Positions 1-4,992 of a DNA stretch of 5,576 nt are shown here, piece by piece. Source of the stretch: Chloroflexota bacterium (GTDB taxonomy: Bacteria > Chloroflexota > Dehalococcoidia > GIF9 > UBA5629); the NCBI GenBank assembly GCA_026389655.1, contig JAPLHL010000016.1, positions 1-5,576 on the forward strand. The letters are read 5' to 3'. Numbering within the stretch: position 1 is the first letter of the stretch; each line of letters opens with the position of its first letter. The notes beneath the pieces are model-generated. The model did no database searches, was not told the DNA's origin, and saw only the letters and a list, made by a program, of their open reading frames with translations. Position numbers and translations under genes: made by a program.

Positions 1-476
1 TTCCAGATATCCTGAATGTCATCAATATTATCAAATCCATTTATAACTGAATTGATGAATAGTTGTGAACCCACCGCCTTATATTTCTTAGCGAGAGCAG
101 CATTTTGCGTCTCCTGCGCATTCAAGACTCTGTAAGTCAGCTTGCCGCTGCTTATTACATCGCTAAAATATTTTTCGATAACGTAGTTTGTCCTCTCTTC
201 GAAGCAAAGGCAGGTAACGCACCGCTGCGTCATATGAAAATATATAACTTCGATCCGGCTGGCCAATACCGGCGGCGCCTGTGTTGTAGCAGGGGTTTCC
301 ACAGTCGAAGGGGCAGACTGGTTCGACGATATGCTTTGCTGTGGAGACGTTGTATTTGGAGTAGTTGCAGGTTGCGCAGATGGTTGGCTGGCAGCAGGAG
401 CACTACCCGAGCAACCTGCTATCAGCAAAACACATGCAACGATTAGGAACGCCAGAACAGTTTTTATTTGGATCAT
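1..476 (-). CDS. arsF: ArsF-like thioredoxin-fold lipoprotein (partial, C-terminus off left edge)
   Basis: This gene is read from the reverse strand and is open to the window edge, so 158 residues are visible and the stop is missing. Residues 1-21 form a lipoprotein signal peptide ending in the lipobox IAGC, with Cys22 as the lipidated residue. Residues 23-70 are a disordered linker rich in Ser, Thr, Pro, Gln and Ala. From about residue 75 a thioredoxin-like domain starts (IEVIYFHMTQRC), with CVTC at 86-89 and an extra Cys91. The pattern resembles proteins annotated as nitrophenyl-compound nitroreductase subunit ArsF. The ATG at 474-476 directly follows an in-frame stop, so the start is firm; a GGGAG element lies 13 bases upstream, rather far. 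It begins 29 bases after the acr3 stop and is the last visible gene of the operon. I infer an extracytoplasmic, membrane-anchored redox role. The nitroreductase name comes from family recall and is less certain than the fold. Confidence 0.8.
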   Translation of the reverse strand, partial: MIQIKTVLAFLIVACVLLIAGCSGSAPAASQPSAQPATTPNTTSPQQSISSNQSAPSTVETPATTQAPPVLASRIEVIYFHMTQRCVTCLCFEERTNYVIEKYFSDVISSGKLTYRVLNAQETQNAALAKKYKAVGSQLFINSVINGFDNIDDIQDIW

Positions 477-505
477 TTATTAACATTAACTCCCGAATTT
501 TTATT

Positions 506-1594
506 TCATTTTGCAGCAATATTCGCAGGGTCGAAAAACTTGCGTTTAAAATACAATGCTACATTTACCAGCCCTATAAGGACAGGCACTTCAACAAGCG
601 GGCCAATCACTGCAGCAAAGGCCTGCCCTGACCCTATGCCAAAAACTGCCACAGCAACTGCGATTGCCAGCTCAAAATTGTTGCTTGCAGCAGTGAACGC
701 GATAGTGGCCGTCCTGGGATAGCCTTCGCCGATCCTCTTGCCCATGTAGAAAGATATCAGGAACATAACGACAAAATAGATGAGGAGCGGCAAGGCGATA
801 CGCAGCACATCCAACGGCAGTTGTACAATGATCTGCCCCTTTAGCGAGAACATCACCACGATGGTAAAAAGCAGTGCCGCTAGTGTGACAGGGCTGATCT
901 TAGGTATAAATTTGGTGTCGTACCATTCACGCCCTTTCGCTTTCACCAGAGCAAACCTGGTGATCATTCCTGCGAAAAAGGGAATTCCCAGGTAGATTAG
1001 AACACTCTGCGCTATCTGCCATATGGTAATATTCACCACCGAACCTTGCAGACCGAACCAGCCCGGCAATACGGTAATAAAAACATACGCATAAACCGAG
1101 TAAAATAGAATCTGGAATATGGAATTAAAAGCCACCAGGCCCGCCGCGTACTCATTATCCCCCCTGCAAAGCTCATTCCAGACGATTACCATGGCAATGC
1201 ACCGGGCGAGGCCCATCATTATCAGCCCGACCATATAGTCCGGGTAGCCGTGTAGAAATATTATTGCAAGCAGGAACATCAATACAGGTCCTATCACCCA
1301 GTTTTGCACCAGCGACAGGCCGAGCACCTTCCAGTCGCGGAAAATCAGCGGCAGTTCTTCGTATTTTACTTTGGCCAGGGGTGGATACATCATCAATATA
1401 AGGCCCACGGCAATGGGTATGGAAGTCGTTCCAACTTGGAAAATCGTTATGAAATCCGCTACCCCAGGCACGAAATAGCCCAGTCCCACGCCCAGGCCCA
1501 TAGCAAGAAAAATCCAGAGCGTCAGGAAGCGGTCGAGCACAGACAGCTTTAACGTGCTTTGTTCCGCCGTACAAGATATCTCTTTGGTATTCAT
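506..1594 (-). CDS. acr3: ACR3-family arsenite efflux permease
   Basis: This is a 362-residue, very hydrophobic protein with about ten predicted membrane helices, the usual size and topology for ACR3 (bile acid/arsenite/riboflavin transporter superfamily). Family hallmarks are visible: [12 protein letters not shown] at 129-140 with Cys132, matching the essential helix-4 cysteine of ACR3 proteins; NNFELAIA at 305-312 with Glu308, matching the essential helix-9 glutamate; and [10 protein letters not shown] at 331-340. It exports As(III), possibly also Sb(III), across the cytoplasmic membrane using the proton motive force. The ATG at 1594 has a good ribosome site, GAAGGGG at 1603-1609, eight bases upstream. 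It lies 21 bases after the arsG-like gene and 29 bases before the arsF-like gene, so it is co-transcribed under ArsR. Nothing looks broken. The longer overlapping frames here are shadows. Confidence 0.96.
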   Translation of the reverse strand: MNTKEISCTAEQSTLKLSVLDRFLTLWIFLAMGLGVGLGYFVPGVADFITIFQVGTTSIPIAVGLILMMYPPLAKVKYEELPLIFRDWKVLGLSLVQNWVIGPVLMFLLAIIFLHGYPDYMVGLIMMGLARCIAMVIVWNELCRGDNEYAAGLVAFNSIFQILFYSVYAYVFITVLPGWFGLQGSVVNITIWQIAQSVLIYLGIPFFAGMITRFALVKAKGREWYDTKFIPKISPVTLAALLFTIVVMFSLKGQIIVQLPLDVLRIALPLLIYFVVMFLISFYMGKRIGEGYPRTATIAFTAASNNFELAIAVAVAVFGIGSGQAFAAVIGPLVEVPVLIGLVNVALYFKRKFFDPANIAAK

Positions 1595-1615
1595 ACAAAG
1601 GGCCCCTTCAAATTA

Positions 1616-2314
1616 TTAATAAAGCTTTAAAGACAATCCAATATAAAATGATCCGATCGCAATAAACAGGATAGCTGCAGCCATCCTTATATATTGCTCG
1701 GCTTTAGCAATAGTATTAATCCACCTGGCTGCACCTGCCACTCCCAGCGATAAAAGCGTGCCAAAGAGCAGGACAGGAAGACCTGTCCCCAAAGCAAACA
1801 CTGCCGGGAGGCCCACTCCTCCCTCTGTTCGCAGTGCGAGTGGAATCAATACACCGAAGAATAACACCGCTGTGTAGGGGCAGAAGGCAAGCGCAAGAAT
1901 AAGCCCTAATGGAAGAGCACCTATAATACCCTTATCCGCAAACCTACCGGCTGCGGCCGCCAGCCTCCCATCATGTTCACCGAATGATATCCTGTCCAGG
2001 AAGAGCATGACCACCCCAACTACGATAAGTATCGGGCCAAATGCCACCTCTCCAAAATTCTGCACAAAATTAGCTGAGACAGGGATACCCAAACCAGCAT
2101 AGATAATAAGCGTACCCAGAACTGTGTACGTGATCATCCGGCCAAGCGTATATAAGGCACCGGCTGTTATTGCGAACCTCCGCCTCGATATATTCCGGCT
2201 AATGTAAGCTAACGCCGCCAGGTTCGTTGCCAGCGTGCATGGTCCAATCGACGCCATAAGACCAAGTAAAAACGCCGACACTCCTGCCATATTAAGGATA
2301 TTAGTAATATTCAC
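1616..2314 (-). CDS. arsG: ArsG-like CcdA/DsbD-family membrane protein
   Basis: This is a 232-residue membrane protein with about six predicted helices and the CcdA (cytochrome c biogenesis, DsbD transmembrane) signature. The two hallmark cysteines are present: Cys26 in SIGPCTLAT (helix 1) and Cys145 in LAFCPYTAV (helix 4). CcdA proteins pass reducing equivalents from cytoplasmic thioredoxin to extracytoplasmic partners. The relatives found beside arsE and arsF are instead named ArsG, an efflux permease for aromatic aminoarsenicals. Both readings fit here; the neighbouring CxxC proteins make electron transfer attractive. The frame opens at a GTG (2312-2314) with no clear ribosome site. The ATG at 2288-2290 (residue 9) would begin nearer the usual family N-terminus, but it has no ribosome site either. 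It lies between the arsE-like gene (36 bases) and acr3 (21 bases). Confidence 0.85.
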   Translation of the reverse strand: MNITNILNMAGVSAFLLGLMASIGPCTLATNLAALAYISRNISRRRFAITAGALYTLGRMITYTVLGTLIIYAGLGIPVSANFVQNFGEVAFGPILIVVGVVMLFLDRISFGEHDGRLAAAAGRFADKGIIGALPLGLILALAFCPYTAVLFFGVLIPLALRTEGGVGLPAVFALGTGLPVLLFGTLLSLGVAGAARWINTIAKAEQYIRMAAAILFIAIGSFYIGLSLKLY

Positions 2315-2350
2315 TTTTAATTATTGACTTCGCTGACTTTAATTTTCCTT

Positions 2351-2608
2351 CTATGATCCCTTCTTATCCTGCAGCGCCAAGGTGATCATTTTCTTTACTT
2401 CGTCTTTCTTCGGGATTGACCCTGAACTAACCACCTTTTCATCAATGACTAAACCGGGAGTCATCAGGATTGAATACTGCATTATTTGCTTCATGTCGGT
2501 GACATGTTCAATTTCAATATTCAACCCCATCTCTTTTATAGCTTCCTTAACCGTCTTTTCCAGGCTGTTGCACCTGGCACAACCTGTTCCCAATACTTTG
2601 ATATTCAT
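2351..2608 (-). CDS. arsE: ArsE-like small thioredoxin-fold redox protein
   Basis: This is an 85-residue cytoplasmic protein with no signal peptide, of the small redox-active disulfide/glutaredoxin-like family (TIGR00412 type). The active site is GTGCARCNSLE at 7-17, giving a CxxC at Cys10 and Cys13. The cis-proline of the thioredoxin fold is Pro51 in LMTPGLVID, followed by the family's gSiPkkdEv-type segment at 63-71. The frame extends upstream to a TTG, but the ATG at 2606-2608 is chosen because a perfect AGGAGG sits six bases before it and the protein then starts directly with the first beta strand. It is the second gene of the operon, 42 bases after arsR. In the described arsEFG systems a protein of this kind works with ArsF; in general the family donates electrons through its dithiol. 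The ArsE label rests on context as well as sequence. Confidence 0.87.
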   Translation of the reverse strand: MNIKVLGTGCARCNSLEKTVKEAIKEMGLNIEIEHVTDMKQIMQYSILMTPGLVIDEKVVSSGSIPKKDEVKKMITLALQDKKGS

Positions 2609-2614
2609 TACTAT

Positions 2615-2620
2615 CCTCCT
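2615..2620 (-). promoter_or_regulatory. Strong ribosome binding site of the arsE-like gene
   Basis: AGGAGG on the minus strand, six bases before the ATG at 2608. It is the best Shine-Dalgarno site in the operon. It decides the start of the thioredoxin-like gene in favour of the 85-residue product over the 92-residue TTG-initiated alternative. Confidence 0.85.
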
Positions 2621-2650
2621 GCCTAACAAGGCATGTTTATGAATCTAAAT

Positions 2651-3004
2651 CTATAATGGAGACGCACAAGCCGGCAAAATCCTTTCTGTTTTAGCCAATT
2701 TCTTTAAATCTTCGATGGCCACCTTGTTGCCGCTAAGCCCCTTGCGCACAACCTTTATCAAACCGGCAGAGTACTCCCCCATACCTTCCCAGTCTATCGA
2801 ATAGAGTGCAAACAGTCCCTGACGCCTCATCTTAAGCAGGCCGGCGTTGTACATGGCAGCAAGATGGTGCGAAACACGGGGTTGCGATATACCCAGTACC
2901 TGTATAACTTCACACACACAGCACTCCCGCTCAAACAACATATTAAGTATCCGCAGTCTCGTTTCATCCGATAGCGATTTCAGAATTTTCACCAGATCCC
3001 GCAT
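2651..3004 (-). CDS. arsR: ArsR/SmtB-family arsenic-responsive repressor
   Basis: This is a 117-residue winged-helix repressor and the first gene of the operon. Residues 6-24 carry the family's N-terminal signature (KILKSLSDETRLRILNML), residues 27-34 the metal-binding ECCVCEVI, and residues 36-51 the recognition helix (ISQPRVSHHLAAM). The wing follows, with GLFALYSID at 63-71. Cys29 and Cys31 align with the first two arsenic ligands of the ELCVCDLC box of plasmid and E. coli ArsR. The third ligand is replaced by Ile33, but Cys28 and Cys113 are extra candidates. The ATG at 3002-3004 has GAAGGG (3011-3016) six bases upstream. As(III) or Sb(III) binding should release it from the palindrome at 3028-3053, which sits at its own transcription start. 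Assignment to ArsR is firm; preference for arsenite over organoarsenicals cannot be read from the sequence. Confidence 0.95.
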   Translation of the reverse strand: MRDLVKILKSLSDETRLRILNMLFERECCVCEVIQVLGISQPRVSHHLAAMYNAGLLKMRRQGLFALYSIDWEGMGEYSAGLIKVVRKGLSGNKVAIEDLKKLAKTERILPACASPL

Positions 3005-3027
3005 ATATTTCCCTTCAATTATTAATT

Positions 3028-3053
3028 ACTATATAATGATATTGTTATATAGT
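3028..3053. promoter_or_regulatory. Probable ArsR operator (26-bp palindrome)
   Basis: Perfect 9-base inverted arms, ACTATATAA at 3028-3036 and TTATATAGT at 3045-3053, enclose an 8-base spacer whose central four bases (ATAT) are also symmetric. The AT-rich 12-2-12-like form is typical of ArsR/SmtB operators. It lies 24 bases before the arsR start codon and directly downstream of the -10 box of the proposed arsR promoter, so a bound dimer would cover the transcription start. Its position between divergent genes could also let it control the arsP-like gene. Confidence 0.8.
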
Positions 3054-3068
3054 TATTTAAATGATAAT
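3042..3068 (+). promoter_or_regulatory. Weak candidate promoter for the arsP-like permease
   Basis: On the plus strand TTGTTA (3042-3047) and GATAAT (3063-3068) are separated by only 15 bases, which is shorter than ideal. The -35 box overlaps the right arm of the ArsR palindrome. A perfect TATAAT also occurs at 3032-3037 inside the left arm, but without a recognisable -35. No better forward promoter was found before 3154, so the true start is uncertain. Confidence 0.25.
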
Positions 3069-3089
3069 CCACTGGTTACCGTGTGTCAA
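3061..3089 (-). promoter_or_regulatory. arsR operon promoter (sigma70-like)
   Basis: Read on the minus strand, a perfect TTGACA -35 box (3084-3089) is followed after exactly 17 bases by TATCAT (3061-3066), a five-of-six match to TATAAT. Initiation would fall near 3054, at the edge of the palindromic operator, giving a leader of about 50 bases before the arsR ATG. Confidence 0.75.
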
Positions 3090-3153
3090 TGTAACGCAAT
3101 AAATAGAACTCATACCATGGATAAATACTGAATTTATTATCAGGACTCTATAA

Positions 3154-4242
3154 ATGGAAGAAAACAGCGCATGTGGTTGCGGCGTGAAGCCTGCCCAAAT
3201 AGAGGGCACAGGGAAGAAACCCCTAAACAAAACCCTGTTTTACATTATTTTAGCAACGAGCCTGGCGCTTTGGGTGCTGATATATGCCTGGCTAGAACCT
3301 GTTGCCAATTTCATTACTCATGATTTACTGAATATTCCAGCCTCCAGCCAACTCGGGAGCAGCATCGCCTTTTTTATCTATGATGCGCCCAAGGTCATCA
3401 TGCTGCTCGTCCTGATTATATTCCTGGTCGGAATCGTCAGGTCTTTCTTTTCCGCAGAACGTACAAGGCAAATCCTTGCGGGGAAACGCGAGTTTGTCGG
3501 TAATGTGCTGGCTGGCGGGCTCGGTGTCGTTACACCATTCTGCTCCTGCTCGGCCGTTCCACTTTTCATCGGGTTTGTTGAGACTGGGATACCCCTGGGT
3601 GTTACCCTGTCCTTTTTAATCGCCTCACCGATGATCAATGAGGTGGCGCTGGTCATGCTTTACGGCATGTTCGGCTGGCAGGTCGCCTTAATTTACCTGG
3701 TTACAGGACTTTTCATAGCTATTACAGCCGGTTGGGTTATCGGCAAGCTTAAAATGGAGAGGTATATCGAGGACTGGGTATTCGACGTTAAGATGTCCGG
3801 AGACACTGCGCCAGTCTCTAAAATGCCCTTCGAAGACCGTGTTCAATACGGTCTTACTGCCGTACGTGAAATCGTGGGCAAGGTGTGGCCGTACGTACTG
3901 GCTGGCATCGCAGTCGGCGCCGCCATTCATGGCTATGTGCCTGAGGGATTGTTGGCTTCCTTCATGGGCAAGGATGCATGGTGGAGCGTACCTGCAGCCG
4001 TATTGATAGGCGTGCCCATGTATTCCAATGCCGCAGGGATTATTCCAATCGTCCAGGCGTTAATGGAGAAGGGAGCCGCTCTGGGTACAGCACTTGCCTT
4101 CATGATGGCCGTAGTCGGCCTTTCTCTGCCCGAGGTGATAATCCTGCGCCGTGTACTGAAATGGCAGCTCATAGGCGTGTTTATCGGCGTAGTAGCCATC
4201 GGGATAATTATCATCGGCTACCTGTTCAACGCCTTCCTGTAA
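3154..4242 (+). CDS. arsP: ArsP-family (DUF318) permease, probable organoarsenical efflux
   Basis: This is a 362-residue polytopic permease of the ArsP_1/DUF318 family, with about eight to ten hydrophobic helices. Diagnostic features are TPFCSCSAVPLFIGF at 127-141 (Cys130, Cys132), the segment SPMINEVAL at 158-166, and a second conserved block at 286-298 (GVPMYSNAAGIIP). Characterised ArsP proteins export trivalent organoarsenicals such as methylarsenite and reduced roxarsone; uncharacterised relatives are annotated only as permease, so the substrate is inferred from family and context. The short cytoplasmic N-terminus carries an extra ACGCGV motif (Cys7, Cys9), which could bind As(III). A charged loop lies at about 199-240. 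The ATG at 3154 directly follows an in-frame stop and has AGGA (3142-3145) eight bases upstream. It is transcribed divergently from arsR and shares its regulatory region. No terminator is seen between it and the MarR gene. Confidence 0.88.
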   Translation: MEENSACGCGVKPAQIEGTGKKPLNKTLFYIILATSLALWVLIYAWLEPVANFITHDLLNIPASSQLGSSIAFFIYDAPKVIMLLVLIIFLVGIVRSFFSAERTRQILAGKREFVGNVLAGGLGVVTPFCSCSAVPLFIGFVETGIPLGVTLSFLIASPMINEVALVMLYGMFGWQVALIYLVTGLFIAITAGWVIGKLKMERYIEDWVFDVKMSGDTAPVSKMPFEDRVQYGLTAVREIVGKVWPYVLAGIAVGAAIHGYVPEGLLASFMGKDAWWSVPAAVLIGVPMYSNAAGIIPIVQALMEKGAALGTALAFMMAVVGLSLPEVIILRRVLKWQLIGVFIGVVAIGIIIIGYLFNAFL

Positions 4243-4272
4243 CTTCACATATACCATCCGTAAAACACATAA

Positions 4273-4301
4273 TTGACAGCTCCTGTTAAAAATCTTATAT
4301 T
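4273..4301 (+). promoter_or_regulatory. Promoter of the MarR-family gene
   Basis: A perfect TTGACA (4273-4278), a 17-base spacer and TATATT (4296-4301, five of six) form a strong sigma70-like promoter 36 bases before the start codon. Its -35 box is also the left arm of an imperfect inverted repeat, TTGACAG-CTC-CTGTTAA (4273-4289), which could be a further protein-binding site. The MarR gene can therefore be transcribed independently of the permease. Confidence 0.75.
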
Positions 4302-4309
4302 GTATACAA
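4300..4309. promoter_or_regulatory. Candidate MarR operator, palindrome TTGTATACAA
   Basis: A perfect 10-base palindrome overlaps the last two bases of the -10 box and the expected transcription start of the MarR gene. MarR proteins often bind short TTG-N-CAA-type palindromes at this position in their own promoters. The size and placement suggest autorepression; no second copy was seen elsewhere in the window. Confidence 0.55.
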
Positions 4310-4336
4310 ATATTTTGTGTTAAAAGTATTAATGAC

Positions 4337-4765
4337 ATGCCATACGATGCAAGAGAACATATTTGCTTTAACATAGGACGCGTTATGCGCAAGGTATATG
4401 AGCATTATGAGTCCAGGCTGTCGCCTTTTGGTTTAACTACACCGCAGTTCATGGTATTCGGCGCATTATGGTCGGGAGACGGTATCACCATAGGTGAGCT
4501 CGGAGAACGTGTAGCATTGGACGGTTCCACCATCACCGGGATATTAGACAGGATGGAAAAGAACGGGTACGTGGAACGCAGGCCCAACTCAGAGGACAGG
4601 AGGTCTGCACTGGTCTACCTGACCGACAAGGCAAAACAGGTCGGACCGCAGATCAACAAGTTTGCCGACGAGCTGGACGCTTCCCTCAGGAAAAACTTCT
4701 CCACACAGGATATGGCAGTTTTCGAGCGTGTGCTTCGGGACCTCGGGGAAACGCGGGCCAAATAA
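4337..4765 (+). CDS. MarR-family winged-helix transcriptional regulator
   Basis: This is a 142-residue protein of standard MarR length. Helix 1 and the dimer region are at about 7-32, the LTTPQFMVFGALW segment at 33-45, the helix-turn-helix at about 51-75 (TIGELGERVALDGSTITGIL), and the wing at 79-97 with the signature SEDRRSALVYLT. The C-terminal helices finish the dimer interface. Cys10, in HICFNIG, aligns with the peroxide-reactive cysteine of OhrR (LCF motif), and Tyr24 with one of the two supporting tyrosines; the other is Thr35 here. Redox or thiol-reactive ligand sensing is therefore possible but not shown. The ATG at 4337 has no clear ribosome site. An internal ATG at 4385 has AGGA upstream, but starting there would delete conserved helix 1, so the longer form is preferred. 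Its target is unknown; the palindrome in its own promoter suggests autoregulation, and the adjacent permease is a possible second target. Confidence 0.93.
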   Translation: MPYDAREHICFNIGRVMRKVYEHYESRLSPFGLTTPQFMVFGALWSGDGITIGELGERVALDGSTITGILDRMEKNGYVERRPNSEDRRSALVYLTDKAKQVGPQINKFADELDASLRKNFSTQDMAVFERVLRDLGETRAK

Positions 4766-4806
4766 ACACCGTTTTACTACTTGGATGGAACGCCAGATAC
4801 GAATCT

Positions 4807-4836
4807 TTGACAAGCCTCATTTATCCGTGTTATAAT
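4807..4836 (+). promoter_or_regulatory. Strong isolated promoter upstream of a terminator
   Basis: A perfect TTGACA (4807-4812), an 18-base spacer and a perfect TATAAT (4831-4836) preceded by TG in the extended -10 position (4828-4829) make this the closest match to consensus in the window. Transcription would start near 4843, only about 20 bases before the terminator hairpin at 4864, so the expected product is a transcript of roughly 44 bases unless the terminator is read through. Confidence 0.7.
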
Positions 4837-4863
4837 TATATATACAGTGAAATATGAATGATG

Positions 4864-4886
4864 CCTCCGGAAGCGGAGGTTTTTTT
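4864..4886 (+). terminator. Intrinsic terminator
   Basis: A perfect 6-bp GC-rich stem, CCTCCG (4864-4869) and CGGAGG (4874-4879), with a GAAG tetraloop is followed directly by seven T residues (4880-4886). It acts on the plus strand only, since the other side lacks a T run. It can end transcription from the MarR gene, about 100 bases upstream, and from the isolated promoter at 4807-4836. It also separates the ars/MarR region from the lipoprotein gene. Confidence 0.88.
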
Positions 4887-4922
4887 ATTGCCTTTTTCAT
4901 CAATGCTATATTTGATTTCAAT

Positions 4923-4951
4923 TTGCCAACATTTAATTCTGTAATTATACT
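4923..4951 (+). promoter_or_regulatory. Probable promoter of the PD40-repeat lipoprotein gene
   Basis: TTGCCA (4923-4928, five of six) and TATACT (4946-4951, five of six) are separated by 17 bases, after the terminator and 41 bases before the start codon. This gives a leader of about 35 bases and explains expression of the downstream gene without read-through. Confidence 0.6.
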
Positions 4952-4977
4952 TTCCAAAGTAATTTATTCGCTTAACC

Positions 4978-4985
4978 AGAGGTGA
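4978..4985 (+). promoter_or_regulatory. Ribosome binding site of the PD40-repeat lipoprotein
   Basis: AGAGGTGA matches seven of eight bases of the ideal GGAGGTGA and lies seven bases before the ATG at 4993. It fixes the start of a gene whose end is outside the window. Confidence 0.85.
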
Positions 4986-4992
4986 TACTTTA

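Noticed and set aside
105..446. Plus-strand frame of 113 codons opposite the arsF-like gene.
   Set aside because: The product is Arg/Cys-rich with no recognisable domain, while the reverse strand encodes a lipoprotein with a signal peptide and CxxC domain.
1173..1598. Minus-strand frame of 141 codons overlapping the start of acr3.
   Set aside because: It is an out-of-frame shadow of acr3: the composition is unlike a protein and it has no ribosome site of its own.
2609..2629. TTG-initiated seven-residue N-terminal extension of the arsE-like protein.
   Set aside because: The perfect AGGAGG lies inside this extension at the right distance for the ATG at 2608, and the shorter protein begins at the expected first strand.
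2847..3131. Plus-strand frame covering the arsR start and the intergenic region.
   Set aside because: It lies antisense to the conserved arsR helix-turn-helix and crosses the operator and promoter. No family features are seen.
4273..4289. Inverted repeat TTGACAG-CTC-CTGTTAA considered as a terminator for the permease gene.
   Set aside because: The stem is AT-rich with a wobble pair and is followed by A residues, not T residues. It overlaps a -35 box, so a binding site is more plausible.
4854..4985. A 43-codon plus-strand frame from ATG 4854 through the terminator, ending inside the ribosome site of the next gene.
   Set aside because: There is no ribosome site, the hairpin and T run lie inside it, and the product (Phe/Ile/Asn-rich from AT-rich DNA) looks like noise. 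It was kept only as context for the short transcript.
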